A stretch of DNA of 64,000 nucleotides from Ruminococcus sp. FMBCY1 (GCF_023921805.1 NZ_CP074197.1:930001-994000); one strand, 5' to 3'. Shown: positions 1 through 8,863, counted from the first letter of the stretch. Numbers and translations are program-made. Notes: generated by a model not told the origin, from the letters alone.

Positions 1-495
1 AACAAAATGGGTGCAAAGGTTATTTTTAACCACGCCGATTTCAGACTTATGAGCAAACGAGCTTTAAATGCCTTTGCCGAGTATAAGGAAACAAATATTT
101 TCCTTAGAGGTATGGTACCTCTTATCGGCTATAAATCGGATATAGTTACATATGAGCGTTTTGAAAGACTTGCCGGTGAAAGCAAATATCCGCTCAAAAA
201 AATGCTCGCTCTTGCTTGGGAGGGCATTACATCTCTGAGTATTCAGCCAATCAGAATGATTACAGGTCTTGGCGCAGTGGTGTTTGCGGCAAGCATAATT
301 ATGATTATTTACAGCCTTGTCAGCTACTTTATGGGATTTGCGGTAAGCGGCTGGGCAAGCCTGCTCTGCTCTATCTGGGCAATCGGCGGACTTCAGATTC
401 TTGCAATAGGCGTTATAGGTGAATACATTGGAAAAATTTATTTAGAAGTCAAAAGGCGTCCGAGATTTATCGTTGAGGAATTTCTTGAGGACTAA
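1..495 (+). CDS. GtrB/DPM1-like membrane glycosyltransferase, C-terminal part (partial)
   Basis: This is the C-terminal ~164 residues of a GT2-family glycosyltransferase whose 5' end lies off the window; the frame is open from base 1. The segment HADFRLMSKRAL is typical of the GtrB/dolichol-phosphate-mannose-synthase-like group, which moves a sugar onto undecaprenyl phosphate. Two membrane helices follow (about residues 82-106 and 117-142 of the visible part), and a basic tail (KRRPRF) ends the protein, as is usual in this family. The next gene is a membrane acyltransferase, so the pair probably belongs to surface polysaccharide modification. The exact donor sugar cannot be told. Confidence 0.85.
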   Translation, partial: NKMGAKVIFNHADFRLMSKRALNAFAEYKETNIFLRGMVPLIGYKSDIVTYERFERLAGESKYPLKKMLALAWEGITSLSIQPIRMITGLGAVVFAASIIMIIYSLVSYFMGFAVSGWASLLCSIWAIGGLQILAIGVIGEYIGKIYLEVKRRPRFIVEEFLED

Positions 496-522
496 ACTAA
501 AACTTATAATAAATTTACAGTC

Positions 523-551
523 AATGCCTTTCGTAATTTGCGAAAGGCATT
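523..551 (+). promoter_or_regulatory. Perfect 11-bp hairpin between glycosyltransferase and acyltransferase genes
   Basis: AATGCCTTTCG (523-533) and CGAAAGGCATT (541-551) form a perfect 11-bp stem with a 7-nt loop, 28 bp after the first gene stops and 16 bp before the acyltransferase ATG. No T-run follows, so a standard terminator is unlikely; it may stabilise or partly attenuate the message. It covers the TTG at 538, which argues against that codon as the acyltransferase start. Confidence 0.5.
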
Positions 552-567
552 TAATGAGAGGGTAGCA

Positions 568-1725
568 ATGAATCTTGAAAAATTAAAAGTAAGAAATCCT
601 AATATGGATATTCTTAGAATTATAGCAGTGCTTTGTGTAATCGGTATTCATTTCTTTTACCATTCGGGCTACTATTACACAACAAACGATAATGCGGTAA
701 TGTATTTTGCAACTGTTCTGCGCACATTGTGTTCTGTATGCGTACCGCTGTTTATGATTTTGTCGGGTTTCCTTTTGTGCAACAAAACGCTGAAAAAGGG
801 TTACTATTCGGGCATAAGAAAAACCATAATAGTCTACATTCTTGTGGCGATTGCCTGTATGATTTATAAATCAATTGTCGGAAGTTACACACTTACTCCG
901 CTTACCTTTTTTACAGGTATTTTAGATTTTACAGGCGCTAACTACTCGTGGTACATAGAAATGTATATAGGCTTGTTTTTGCTTGTTCCGTTTCTTAATA
1001 TTATTTACAAAAATCTTGACAGCCGCAAGCAAAAGAATATTTTGCTTATCACATTAATTGCTATTACCATTTTGCCGTCACTTTTCAATGCGTTTAGATT
1101 TGACTCCTTGGAGTGGTGGGCAAATCCTGCATCAAATACAGAAACACAAAAGCTGATACCGAGCTGGTGGGTTGGCATTTATCCTATCACCTACTATTTT
1201 ACAGGATGCTACATTCGTGAGTACGGCACAAAAATTAAAAACATTTACCTTATAATTGCTCTTGTGGTTGCCGTTTTCGGATTTGGCACTTTCAATTTTT
1301 ACAGATGCTACGGCATGCCGTTTTCAACTTCAAACTATGTGTATTGGTACGGTATTGAACCGTATGTAATGTCTGTTCTGATTTTCTTGATAATAAGCAA
1401 GCTCAAACTCGAAAATATTAATGTAAAAACAAAATTTGTACTTTGGAAAATTTCGGATTTGGTGCTCGGCACTTACCTGCTGTCGTTTATTTTCGATGCA
1501 ATTTACTACTATGAATTTTTAAATAAAAACACAACCGATTTTTATGCGAGATTTCCGTTTATGCCGCTTATGATTTTATGCGTGTTTGTCAGCGCTTTGA
1601 TAAGCTCAGGCATAATAAATCTGATAGCCGCAGGCATAGAATTCTGTTACAAAAAAATATGCAATTTATGCAAGGAAAAATTTAGCAAAAAGCATATTGA
1701 CGAGCCAAAGCAGTTTAAACATTAA
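568..1725 (+). CDS. Acyltransferase 3 family integral membrane protein
   Basis: A 385-residue protein with about ten hydrophobic helices. The start resembles the acyltransferase-3 (OafA/NolL-like) family: the N-terminal NMDILRIIAVLCVIGIHFF carries the conserved Arg and His of helix 1. These enzymes O-acylate cell-surface glycans. I chose ATG at 568 because an AGAGGGT ribosome site lies just ahead; an in-frame TTG at 538 lies inside a hairpin. It follows a GtrB-like gene and may be co-transcribed. A hairpin terminator at 1784-1822 closes the unit. The C-terminal tail is Lys-rich and probably cytoplasmic. The acceptor is unknown. Confidence 0.85.
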   Translation: MNLEKLKVRNPNMDILRIIAVLCVIGIHFFYHSGYYYTTNDNAVMYFATVLRTLCSVCVPLFMILSGFLLCNKTLKKGYYSGIRKTIIVYILVAIACMIYKSIVGSYTLTPLTFFTGILDFTGANYSWYIEMYIGLFLLVPFLNIIYKNLDSRKQKNILLITLIAITILPSLFNAFRFDSLEWWANPASNTETQKLIPSWWVGIYPITYYFTGCYIREYGTKIKNIYLIIALVVAVFGFGTFNFYRCYGMPFSTSNYVYWYGIEPYVMSVLIFLIISKLKLENINVKTKFVLWKISDLVLGTYLLSFIFDAIYYYEFLNKNTTDFYARFPFMPLMILCVFVSALISSGIINLIAAGIEFCYKKICNLCKEKFSKKHIDEPKQFKH

Positions 1726-1783
1726 TCGACAAATTTTTGCAGATTTTCTCAATTAATTTTTATCAGCAAATAAATTTTTAACA

Positions 1784-1822
1784 ATTAATGCCCGACTTTT
1801 CAAAAAATAGTCGGGCATTAAT
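1784..1822 (+). terminator. Hairpin terminator after acyltransferase gene
   Basis: A perfect 14-bp stem (1784-1797 with 1809-1822) around an A-rich loop lies 58 bp past the stop. The T-run after it is poor on the plus strand, so it may work weakly or mainly protect the 3' end. Confidence 0.55.
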
Positions 1823-1829
1823 AATATAC

Positions 1830-1858
1830 TTGAATTTCCATTGCAATTATGCTATACT
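1830..1858 (+). promoter_or_regulatory. Sigma-A promoter of the phosphoglucomutase gene
   Basis: TTGAAT (1830-1835), a 17-bp spacer and TATACT (1853-1858), with a TGC extended -10 directly before it. It lies about 87 bp before the ATG at 1945. Confidence 0.75.
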
Positions 1859-1897
1859 AATTAGTGAAATTTTTTTAAATAAATAAATTAATACCAT

Positions 1898-1924
1898 TTT
1901 CACACGCATTTTTTTGCGGTGAAA
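1898..1924 (+). promoter_or_regulatory. 5'-UTR hairpin before phosphoglucomutase gene
   Basis: TTTCAC-A-CGC (1898-1907) pairs with GCG-GTGAAA (1916-1924) around a T-rich loop. It lies between the promoter and the GGGGG ribosome site near 1934-1938, so it could tune translation or stability. No known riboswitch fold is recognised. Confidence 0.35.
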
Positions 1925-1944
1925 GTATATCTCGGGGGTTATTT

Positions 1945-3666
1945 ATGGATTTTATGAAACTTTACAATGAATGGTTAGAAAACGCTACCGAAGACGCTGA
2001 CCTTATTGCTGAGCTTGAAAGCATAAAGGGCAACGAGGACGAGATTTATGATCGCTTTTACAAGGCTCTCACCTTTGGTACAGCAGGTCTTAGAGGCGTA
2101 ATCGGAGCAGGTACTAACAGAATGAACATTTATGTAGTTCGTCAGGCTACTCAGGGACTTGCAAACTACATTATTCAGAAGTACGGTAAGGGTTCTGTTG
2201 CAATTTCTCATGACAGCAGAATCAAGGCTGACCTCTTTATGATTGAGGCTGCAAGAGTTCTTGCAGGCAACGGAATCAAGGTTTATATCACTTCAGAATT
2301 ACAGCCTACACCAGTACTTTCTTACCTTGTTCGTTACTTCAAGTGTCAGGCAGGTATTATGGTAACAGCAAGCCACAACCCTGCAAAGTACAACGGCTAT
2401 AAGGCATACGGTGAGGACGGCTGTCAGATGACAGATGTTGCCGCTGGCATTGTATATGACGAAATCTGCAAACTTGATATGTTTAAAGATGTAAAGATTG
2501 CTGACCTTGACGAGGCTGTTAAGAGCGGTCTTATTGAATATGTTTCCGAAGATGTATATGACAGCTACCTTGAAAAAGTTATGGAACAGCAGGTAAACCC
2601 GGGCGTTTGCGAGGGTGCAGGCTTAAAGGTAGTTTATACCCCACTCAACGGTACAGGCAACAAACTTGTAAGAAAAGTTCTTAAGAAAATCGGTGTTGAA
2701 GAAATTACAGTTGTACCTGAGCAGGAGCTTCCTGACGGCAACTTTACCACTTGCCCGTACCCGAACCCTGAAATTAAAGAGGCTCTCCAAAAAGGTATTG
2801 AACTTTGCGAAAAAGTACAGCCTGACCTTCTTCTTGCAACAGACCCTGACGCAGACCGTGTAGGTATTGCGGTTAAAGATTACGACGGCAGCTACCGCCT
2901 TATTTCAGGTAATGAAGACGGCATTATGCTTACAGACTATATTCTTTCTTCACGCAAGGCAAACGGCACACTTCCCGAAAAGCCTGTTTTGGTTAAGACA
3001 ATTGTTACAACAAAGCTTATCAACAAGCTTTGTGAAAAGTACGGCTGTGAACTTAAAAATGTTCTTACAGGTTTTAAGTACATCGGTGAAGTTATCCTCA
3101 ACCTTGAAAAGAAAGGCGAAGAGGACAGATATGTATTCGGCTTTGAAGAGAGCTACGGCTACCTTGCAGGTACTTATGTTCGTGATAAGGACGCAGTAGT
3201 TGCATCAATGCTTGTTTGCGAAATGGCTGCTTTCTATAAGAAACATGGCAAGTCACTTGCACAGGTTATTGACTCACTTTATGAGGAGTACGGCTACTAC
3301 CTCAACCATACATCTGCATTTGAATTTGACGGTGCGGCAGGTATGGAAAAAATGAACAACATTATGGCTGAAATCAGAGAGAATATTCCTACTGAAATTG
3401 ACGGCAAAAAGGTTGTTAAGGTTTCCGACTATCTCCTTAAGTATGAGCTTGACACAGTAACAGGCGAAAAGACTGCTATTGATCTCCCGACTTCAAATGT
3501 AATTTCATTTGGTCTTGAGGGTGACAACGGCGTAATTATTCGTCCGAGCGGTACAGAGCCAAAGATTAAGGCTTACATCACAGCAGTCGGAAAAGACTTC
3601 AACGATGCAGAAAGCATTAAAGACAGTCTTGTAGACGCATCTAAAAAACTACTTGGTATTGAGTAA
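1945..3666 (+). CDS. pgcA: Phospho-sugar mutase (phosphoglucomutase/phosphomannomutase)
   Basis: A 573-residue alpha-D-phosphohexomutase, the usual length for Firmicute PgcA-type enzymes that interconvert glucose-1-P and glucose-6-P. The active-site serine loop is TASHNP (about residue 141), the metal-binding loop is DPDADR (about 302), the sugar-binding loop is GFEESYG (about 399) and the phosphate-binding loop is RPSGTEPK near the C-terminus. ATG follows GGGGG at good distance and its own promoter lies upstream. In a starch degrader this enzyme would link glucose-1-P from intracellular glucan breakdown to glycolysis, and would feed UDP-glucose synthesis. PgcA is the best name, but mannose phosphate use cannot be excluded. 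Confidence 0.92.
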   Translation: MDFMKLYNEWLENATEDADLIAELESIKGNEDEIYDRFYKALTFGTAGLRGVIGAGTNRMNIYVVRQATQGLANYIIQKYGKGSVAISHDSRIKADLFMIEAARVLAGNGIKVYITSELQPTPVLSYLVRYFKCQAGIMVTASHNPAKYNGYKAYGEDGCQMTDVAAGIVYDEICKLDMFKDVKIADLDEAVKSGLIEYVSEDVYDSYLEKVMEQQVNPGVCEGAGLKVVYTPLNGTGNKLVRKVLKKIGVEEITVVPEQELPDGNFTTCPYPNPEIKEALQKGIELCEKVQPDLLLATDPDADRVGIAVKDYDGSYRLISGNEDGIMLTDYILSSRKANGTLPEKPVLVKTIVTTKLINKLCEKYGCELKNVLTGFKYIGEVILNLEKKGEEDRYVFGFEESYGYLAGTYVRDKDAVVASMLVCEMAAFYKKHGKSLAQVIDSLYEEYGYYLNHTSAFEFDGAAGMEKMNNIMAEIRENIPTEIDGKKVVKVSDYLLKYELDTVTGEKTAIDLPTSNVISFGLEGDNGVIIRPSGTEPKIKAYITAVGKDFNDAESIKDSLVDASKKLLGIE

Positions 3667-3687
3667 TTTAATATAGCATAAAATTCA

Positions 3688-3716
3688 GCGGTATCGTTTT
3701 TCGATACCGCTTTTGC
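3688..3716 (+). terminator. Terminator of phosphoglucomutase gene
   Basis: Perfect 9-bp stem GCGGTATCG/CGATACCGC (3688-3696, 3702-3710) followed by TTTTGCTGTT, 22 bp after the stop. Confidence 0.8.
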
Positions 3717-3754
3717 TGTTCATTTTAAAAAACTTTTTGTTAATAGGTGAGCAT

Positions 3755-4310
3755 TAATTTATGGTTTAACACTCTCTCGGTCAGGTAACAAAGTAAAGTA
3801 AAAGCCAAATTTTCCGTCCCGAAGTTAAAAGTTTGGTTAACCTTTTCAAAGGTTGTGGGTGTGGGCAACGCCCACAAAACTTTATGCTATCGCAAATTTT
3901 TGATAGCCAAACGGCAAGCCGTTTGGCGACTTGAACACAACGGCGCAAGCCTTTTAATTGCGACAGCAATAAAGAGGAAAGCCACGCTACTCAAGCTACT
4001 AATTTGCCACTTTTCAAGGGTAAATTAGTCACACAAAAAAACTTTTCTGTACTTTAGAATATTTTTTCTCTACTGATACTCAAGCGTAACTTACTTACTC
4101 TCTGCCACTCATTGGTCTTAACTTTTGTTTTCTACTAAAGTCTTGAGCAGTCTAAAGTTCAGCCATTCTACGATATAATTACAACTGTTTATTTATTCTT
4201 AAAACCAGTGCGATTTTTGCTGTTTTATGGGCTCTGCCCAAACCCGCAACCCTTTAAAAAGGGTTGACCTAAATTTTAAGTTTATAAAACTAAACTTTGC
4301 GTGCAAACCA
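3755..4310 (-). repeat. Structured dispersed repeat, copy 1 (inverted, divergent)
   Basis: Non-coding, about 556 bp, filling most of the gap between convergent genes. It shares blocks with the repeats at 41512 and 45727 but in the opposite orientation: a terminal TTTATGGTTTA-like end, the CCTTTTCAAAGG hairpin, GTGTGGGCAACGCCCAC, the CCAAACGGC/GCCGTTTGG hairpin, and the GGCGACTTGAACACAACGGC block. The CCAAACGGC stem differs from the CCAAACAGC stem of the other copies by a compensatory base-pair change. About 100 bp has no counterpart in the other two copies. Short ORFs here are not coding. Confidence 0.7.
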
Positions 4311-4323
4311 TGCCTTTATTAAC

Positions 4324-4355
4324 AAAGCCGCTTTATCACACGATAGAGCGGCTTT
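4324..4355 (-). terminator. Terminator of tex
   Basis: On the minus strand AAAGCCGCTCTATC pairs with GATAAAGCGGCTTT around a 4-nt loop and is followed by GTTAATAAA. It lies 16 bp after the tex stop. Confidence 0.7.
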
Positions 4356-4370
4356 ATCTTATGTTCTGTT

Positions 4371-6518
4371 TTAAAATCTCATTGTAAGGCTGATTCTGTT
4401 CTTTTCGGGGTCAACGCTTATGATTTTTACATCTACCACATCGCCAACCTTGAGAACCTCCGACGGGTGCTTAATGTACTTATCGCAAATCTGCGAGATA
4501 TGAACAAGTCCGTCCTGATGAACACCGATGTCGATAAATGCACCGAAGTCAATTACATTTCTGACAGTTCCCTTGAGTACCATATCAGGCTTTAAGTCTT
4601 TGATGTCGAGAATGTCGGAACGGAGCATTGGTGCAGGCAGTTCGTCACGGGGATCTCTGCCTGGCTTTGAAAGCTCCTTTACAATATCGTCAAGAGTAGG
4701 CAAACCGATTTTAAGTGTATCGGCAAGGCTTTTAGTTCCCTTTGCCGCAACTCTGTTTGCCAAATCGGTAAATTTACCCTCTTTAATTTCTTTATCCGAA
4801 TAATCAAGAAGTGCAAGCAACTCTTTCGCACTCTTATAACTTTCAGGGTGAACACCTGTGTTGTCGAGTGGATTTTTGCTTTCAGGTACTCTTAAAAAGC
4901 CTGCGCACTGCTCAAAAGCCTTTGGTCCGAGCTTTGGAACTTTCTTTAATTCGGCACGAGAAGTAAATGCACCGTTTTCCTCACGATAAGCAACAATATT
5001 ATTGCAAACCGTACTGTTAAGACCTGAAATTCTTGAAAGCAATGCAGGAGATGCTGTGTTAAGGTCGGCGCCTACAGAGTTTACGCAACCCTCAACCACA
5101 CCGTCAAGTGTTTCGCCAAGTCTTTTCTGCGGCATATCGTGCTGATACTGTCCGACTCCGATTGCCTTTGGTTCAATTTTTACAAGCTCTGCAAGCGGGT
5201 CTTGTAATCTTCTTGCAATGGAAACCGCACTTCTGAGTGTAAGGTCAAGCTGCGGTAATTCCTTTGCCGCAAGTTTTGATGCCGAATAAACCGAAGCGCC
5301 TGCCTCGCTGACTACCATATAATAAACGGGGTGGTCAGCCTCTTTGATTGCATCTGCCGCAAACATTTCGGTTTCCTTACTTGCTGTGCCGTTGCCGATT
5401 GAAATAATATCTACATTGTGCTTTTTAATAAGCTGCAAAAGTTTTTGCTTTGACTCTCTGACCTTTACCTCTGAATGTGTAGGATAAATTACCGCTGTGT
5501 CGAGTACCTTTCCCGTGCCGTCAACAACCGCTACTTTACAGCCTGTACGGTAGCCCGGGTCAAGTCCGAGTACAGTTTTGCCCTTAACAGGCGGCTGCAT
5601 AAGCAGTTGACGAAGATTTACACCAAAAACTTTCATTGAATTTTCGCAGGCATTTTCCGTTAAATCATTTCTGATTTCTCGCTCAATAGACGGGAAAATA
5701 AGTCTTGTGTATGCATCCTCGCAAGCGGTTTTTACAATGTCTGCACACGCACAGGCAGGATTGGTAATCATAACCTTTGCAATGGAATTAAGCGGTCTTT
5801 CGGTATCCATTTCAACGCTGACTTTTAAAAAGCCCTCTTTCTCGCCCCTGTTTACAGCAAGCAAACGGTGGTCGGCAATCTTTTTAACAGGCTCTTTGTA
5901 GTCGTAATACTGTCTGTAAACGCTGTCCTTTTCTGCATCTACGGCAACGGAAGAAATTACACCGTTCACATTCGCAAGGTTTCTTATGCGCTTTCTGATT
6001 TCCGCATTATCCGAAACCGTTTCCGCAATAATATCCATTGCGCCTTGCAATGCATCTTCAACATTTGCTACGCCTTTTTCCTCATCAACATACTCCTCTG
6101 CCACAGCAACAGGGTCACATTTGCTCTCCTGCTTAAGGATAATTTCGGCAAGCGGCTCAAGTCCTTTTTCCTTAGCCACAGAGGCTCTTGTCTTTCTCTT
6201 TGGTCGATAAGGTCTGTAAATATCTTCAAGCTCGCTTAGAGTTTCCGCCTTGTCAAGCGCAAGACTTATTTCATCGGTAAGTTTTTCCTGACCGTCAATA
6301 AGGGTGCGAATTTCCTCTCTCCTTTTATCAAGAGAACGCAGATACTCAAGTTTTTCGCTGAATTCACGAATAAGCTGGTCGTCCATTGAGCCGTGCATTT
6401 CTTTACGATAGCGGGCAATAAACGGAATTGTATTGCCGTCATCAAGCAAAGAAATTATGTTATTTGCATACTCTTCTTTAATTTGAAACTGTTGTGATAA
6501 TACTTTTGAATAGTCCAT
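4371..6518 (-). CDS. tex: Tex family RNA-binding transcription accessory protein
   Basis: 715 residues, the normal length for Tex/YdcI. The order is an N-terminal helical Tex region, a YqgF/RuvC-like fold (GLDPGYRTGCKVAVVD near residue 320), helix-hairpin-helix repeats (LLSRISGLNSTV and VPKLGPKAFEQCAGFLRV), and a C-terminal S1 domain (GTVRNVIDFGAFIDIG to the end) that binds RNA. The protein is thought to act in transcription or RNA surveillance in the cytoplasm. ATG has a GGAG site 6 bp before it. The MATE gene ends only 10 bp upstream, so the two are probably co-transcribed. A strong hairpin terminator follows. Confidence 0.95.
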   Translation of the reverse strand: MDYSKVLSQQFQIKEEYANNIISLLDDGNTIPFIARYRKEMHGSMDDQLIREFSEKLEYLRSLDKRREEIRTLIDGQEKLTDEISLALDKAETLSELEDIYRPYRPKRKTRASVAKEKGLEPLAEIILKQESKCDPVAVAEEYVDEEKGVANVEDALQGAMDIIAETVSDNAEIRKRIRNLANVNGVISSVAVDAEKDSVYRQYYDYKEPVKKIADHRLLAVNRGEKEGFLKVSVEMDTERPLNSIAKVMITNPACACADIVKTACEDAYTRLIFPSIEREIRNDLTENACENSMKVFGVNLRQLLMQPPVKGKTVLGLDPGYRTGCKVAVVDGTGKVLDTAVIYPTHSEVKVRESKQKLLQLIKKHNVDIISIGNGTASKETEMFAADAIKEADHPVYYMVVSEAGASVYSASKLAAKELPQLDLTLRSAVSIARRLQDPLAELVKIEPKAIGVGQYQHDMPQKRLGETLDGVVEGCVNSVGADLNTASPALLSRISGLNSTVCNNIVAYREENGAFTSRAELKKVPKLGPKAFEQCAGFLRVPESKNPLDNTGVHPESYKSAKELLALLDYSDKEIKEGKFTDLANRVAAKGTKSLADTLKIGLPTLDDIVKELSKPGRDPRDELPAPMLRSDILDIKDLKPDMVLKGTVRNVIDFGAFIDIGVHQDGLVHISQICDKYIKHPSEVLKVGDVVDVKIISVDPEKNRISLTMRF

Positions 6519-6528
6519 ATTTTCTCCA

Positions 6529-7854
6529 TTATACTTTTGATTTCATTTGTTTATTGCTCTTAATTAGTAATATAAAACTTATAACCGCAACAACTGCCTC
6601 GGTAATCGGAATTGCAAACCATATTGCAAAACCGTCGAAAAGCATAGGCAATGTAATAAGCAAAACCGAACTTATAATAATATTTCTAAGCATTGACACC
6701 GCAAGCGAATAACCGCCTTTCATCAATGACTGGAAATAGTAGGTTGAAAGCACATTCACACCCATTGCAAAGAACGCAATAAAGTAAATCGGCATAGCGG
6801 TTTTAGTTACCTCTCGTGTTGCATCTGTAAGGTCGATAAAGCACGATGCAACTAATTCAGGGAAAAGTATTCCCGATAATGCAAAAACAACGCCCATTAT
6901 AAGCACTGTTGAGTAGGCATATTTACGCAATTTTGCTATTCTGCCGTTCTGCCCTGCACCAAAGTTGAATGCCGAAACAGGTTGTACAGCCTGACCTACA
7001 CCCACAAACAAAGCATTGAAAAGTATTGCACAGTTTGCAAGAACACCATACACGGCAAGCTCCGCATTTGAGCAATAATTTAACAATTGTAAATTAAATA
7101 CAAATATAATAATCGCATTTGAAAGTTCGGTAATAAATCCTGACAAACCGCCTTTTAGAATTTGAAAAGTATTTTTTAATACCTTAATCGGTTTAGATAT
7201 TCTGATTGTATTTTTCTTTGAAAGAAAATGAGTAAGACAAACCAACAACTGCACCGTAATACCCGATACCGACGCAATAGCCGCACCTGCCATTCCCATC
7301 TGCGCAGGATAAACAAGAACAATGTCGAACACTACATTGACAATTCCGCCGGCTGTAACAGCAATCATGGCACGGTTAGGGTCTTTATCACTTCGTACAA
7401 AAGCGGAACAAAAATTAACCAACACACTCGGAATTGCAAAATAGTAATAAAACCGTACATAATCAAAAGCCAAATCAAAAAGTTCGTCTTTTGCACCCAT
7501 AAGCGAAAGTATTTGCTTGTCAAAAATATTAAATAACACGCAAATAATTATCGCAGCCGTCAAAACACCGAGCAAAGCTGTGGTAAAGCATTTATTTGCT
7601 TTTTCGTCATCACCCGTACCCTTATGTACACTGAATAACACCGAGCCGCCAATGCCAAACAATATACCGATTGACAGCATAAAGCTGATTATCGGGGTTG
7701 TCATATTGAGCGCCGCAAGTGCGTTATCGCCAATTCCTTTGCCTATTACAACAGCGTCAGTCATCAAATATACAGACGCTACTACAGCACTGCCCATTGA
7801 CGGAAAAAGATACCTGAAATATAAATTTTTTACACTGTCCTTTAATAAATCCAC
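6529..7854 (-). CDS. MATE family drug/sodium antiporter
   Basis: 441 residues with twelve hydrophobic helices in two MatE halves, the usual size for NorM/DinF-type exporters that expel cationic compounds using a Na+ or H+ gradient. The helix-1 region reads VASVYLMTDAVVIGKGIG, typical of the family. I prefer GTG at 7854, because GGAGG lies 5 bp ahead; an ATG at 7866 contains that ribosome site and would be poorly spaced. A terminator-like hairpin ends only a few bases before the start, suggesting attenuation control. The substrate is not predictable. tex follows 10 bp later in the same direction. Confidence 0.88.
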   Translation of the reverse strand: MDLLKDSVKNLYFRYLFPSMGSAVVASVYLMTDAVVIGKGIGDNALAALNMTTPIISFMLSIGILFGIGGSVLFSVHKGTGDDEKANKCFTTALLGVLTAAIIICVLFNIFDKQILSLMGAKDELFDLAFDYVRFYYYFAIPSVLVNFCSAFVRSDKDPNRAMIAVTAGGIVNVVFDIVLVYPAQMGMAGAAIASVSGITVQLLVCLTHFLSKKNTIRISKPIKVLKNTFQILKGGLSGFITELSNAIIIFVFNLQLLNYCSNAELAVYGVLANCAILFNALFVGVGQAVQPVSAFNFGAGQNGRIAKLRKYAYSTVLIMGVVFALSGILFPELVASCFIDLTDATREVTKTAMPIYFIAFFAMGVNVLSTYYFQSLMKGGYSLAVSMLRNIIISSVLLITLPMLFDGFAIWFAIPITEAVVAVISFILLIKSNKQMKSKV

Positions 7855-7867
7855 AATGACCTCCATA

Positions 7868-7912
7868 CAAAAAACTTGCCAACAGTCAGATAAAAATCGA
7901 CTTTTGGCAAGT
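7868..7912 (-). terminator. Terminator/attenuator just before the MATE start
   Basis: On the minus strand ACTTGCCAA pairs with TTGGCAAGT, followed at once by TTTTTTGT and then the MATE start region (ATGGAGGTCATTGTG). It would end the DUF1292 gene transcript, but it also lies inside the MATE leader, so expression of the exporter needs read-through or a start inside this region. Confidence 0.65.
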
Positions 7913-7929
7913 CAGAATCAATACATTTT

Positions 7930-7957
7930 CAATTATTAAAAATCTGTTTAATAATTG
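7930..7957 (-). promoter_or_regulatory. AT-rich hairpin between DUF1292 gene and MATE leader terminator
   Basis: CAATTATTAA (7930-7939) and TTAATAATTG (7948-7957) form a perfect 10-bp stem with an 8-nt loop. With the hairpin at 7874-7912 it makes a tandem pair in the 94-bp gap. Whether the two fold alternatively is unclear; I saw no obvious anti-terminator pairing between them. Confidence 0.4.
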
Positions 7958-7960
7958 GCA

Positions 7961-8260
7961 TTATTCAAATTTCATATAGCCGTCATACTGAGCTTTAAAA
8001 AGCTCAAAAACCTTATTCAAAAGCTCTTCGTCCTCAATGCTGACAAATTCTTCGTTTTCATCATCAAGAGATTGAATCTTGAAAATAACGACCTCATCAG
8101 CATTTGCACTGTTCTCAATCAAAACAGCAAATTCATCATTGTCATAATCAACAACACCGAGAATTTCAAAAACAACTTCTTTGCCGTTTTCGTCCGTCAA
8201 AGCAATCAAAGCGCCGTCTTCGTTAAATTCGTTCTGAACAGATTTATTCTTATCAGCCAA
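7961..8260 (-). CDS. DUF1292 domain protein
   Basis: A 99-residue acidic protein of the DUF1292 (YrzB-like) family, common in Firmicutes and of unknown function. The family core is visible as a beta-rich stretch (ALIALTDENGKEVVFEILGVVDYDNDEFAVLI) and the Asp/Glu-rich second half (DDENEEFVSIEDEELLNKVFE). I chose TTG at 8260 because AGGGTGA lies 6 bp ahead; a GTG at 8269 is the alternative and lacks a good ribosome site. In many Firmicutes the gene sits near yrrK/yrzL; here it stands alone ahead of a MATE exporter, with a terminator hairpin between them. Confidence 0.8.
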   Translation of the reverse strand: MADKNKSVQNEFNEDGALIALTDENGKEVVFEILGVVDYDNDEFAVLIENSANADEVVIFKIQSLDDENEEFVSIEDEELLNKVFELFKAQYDGYMKFE

Positions 8261-8382
8261 AAATATCACCCTGTCTTTTTTTCATTTAATAAAAGTATAG
8301 CCTAAAATACCGATAAAATCAAGTAAAATATAAAAATCGCAGCTATGTTTTTAACAGTTATGTTTTTATCAATTATTCGGTT

Positions 8383-8623
8383 TTAAAGGGCCGTAGTAAT
8401 AACTTGCGGTTGCTCCGCCGTCACACATAAAATCCGTTCCTGTATACAAATACTCGTTCCACACTGTACCTCTTGTTTGATTGTATTGTATGGACGATGA
8501 AGTTCTTTTGCTATTTTGTAAACCGACCGGTGGTCTATATTAAGCCTGATTGATATATAGTATCGTTCTTCTCTTATTAAATGGTGACCTTTCTTGTGAT
8601 GGTGTAAAATTAAGTGTATCCAT
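8383..8623 (-). pseudogene. IS30-like transposase N-terminal relic, frameshifted
   Basis: Read on the minus strand, an ATG at 8623 begins MDTLNFTPSQER. The reading then shifts into another frame giving HHLIREERYYISIRLN and HRSVYKIAKELHRPYNTIKQEV, which looks like the N-terminal helix-turn-helix of IS30-family transposases (the '..IAKELGRSPSTISREI..' pattern). No catalytic DDE part is present and the frame closes at 8383. This is best read as a decayed IS30-type fragment about 290 bp from an intact ISL3-type insertion. Confidence 0.5.
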
Positions 8624-8863
8624 AGTGACGATTCCTTTCGAATTTGGGTGTGGTAAGTTAATTCTACTACGAAATCGTTTCTATGGATATTCTTTTTTAT
8701 TCTTTCATCTTCATTTTACAATTTGCGAATAATATACAGTTAAAAGCTTTGACATAAGTACCACCAATATGATAGATATAATATACTTTATTTTTACAAT
8801 ATTATATTACAACTTAAAGTCAACTTTAAATCAAGAGATTATTTTAAATGTATTATTTTTTTA
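8624..8863. other. AT-rich gap without a recognisable gene
   Basis: Very AT-rich DNA between the IS30-like relic and the terminator at 8864. No credible ORF, tRNA or riboswitch was seen. A TTGACA at 8749 and a TATAAT at 8777 are 22 bp apart, too far for a normal promoter. Confidence 0.5.

Noticed and set aside
3781..3969. 62-residue minus-strand ORF in the gap after pgcA
   Set aside because: It lies in the hairpin-rich repeat, has no ribosome site and no counterpart in the other two copies.
8749..8782. Promoter TTGACA/TATAAT in the AT-rich gap
   Set aside because: The boxes are 22 bp apart, too far for sigma-A, and no gene follows before the insertion sequence.
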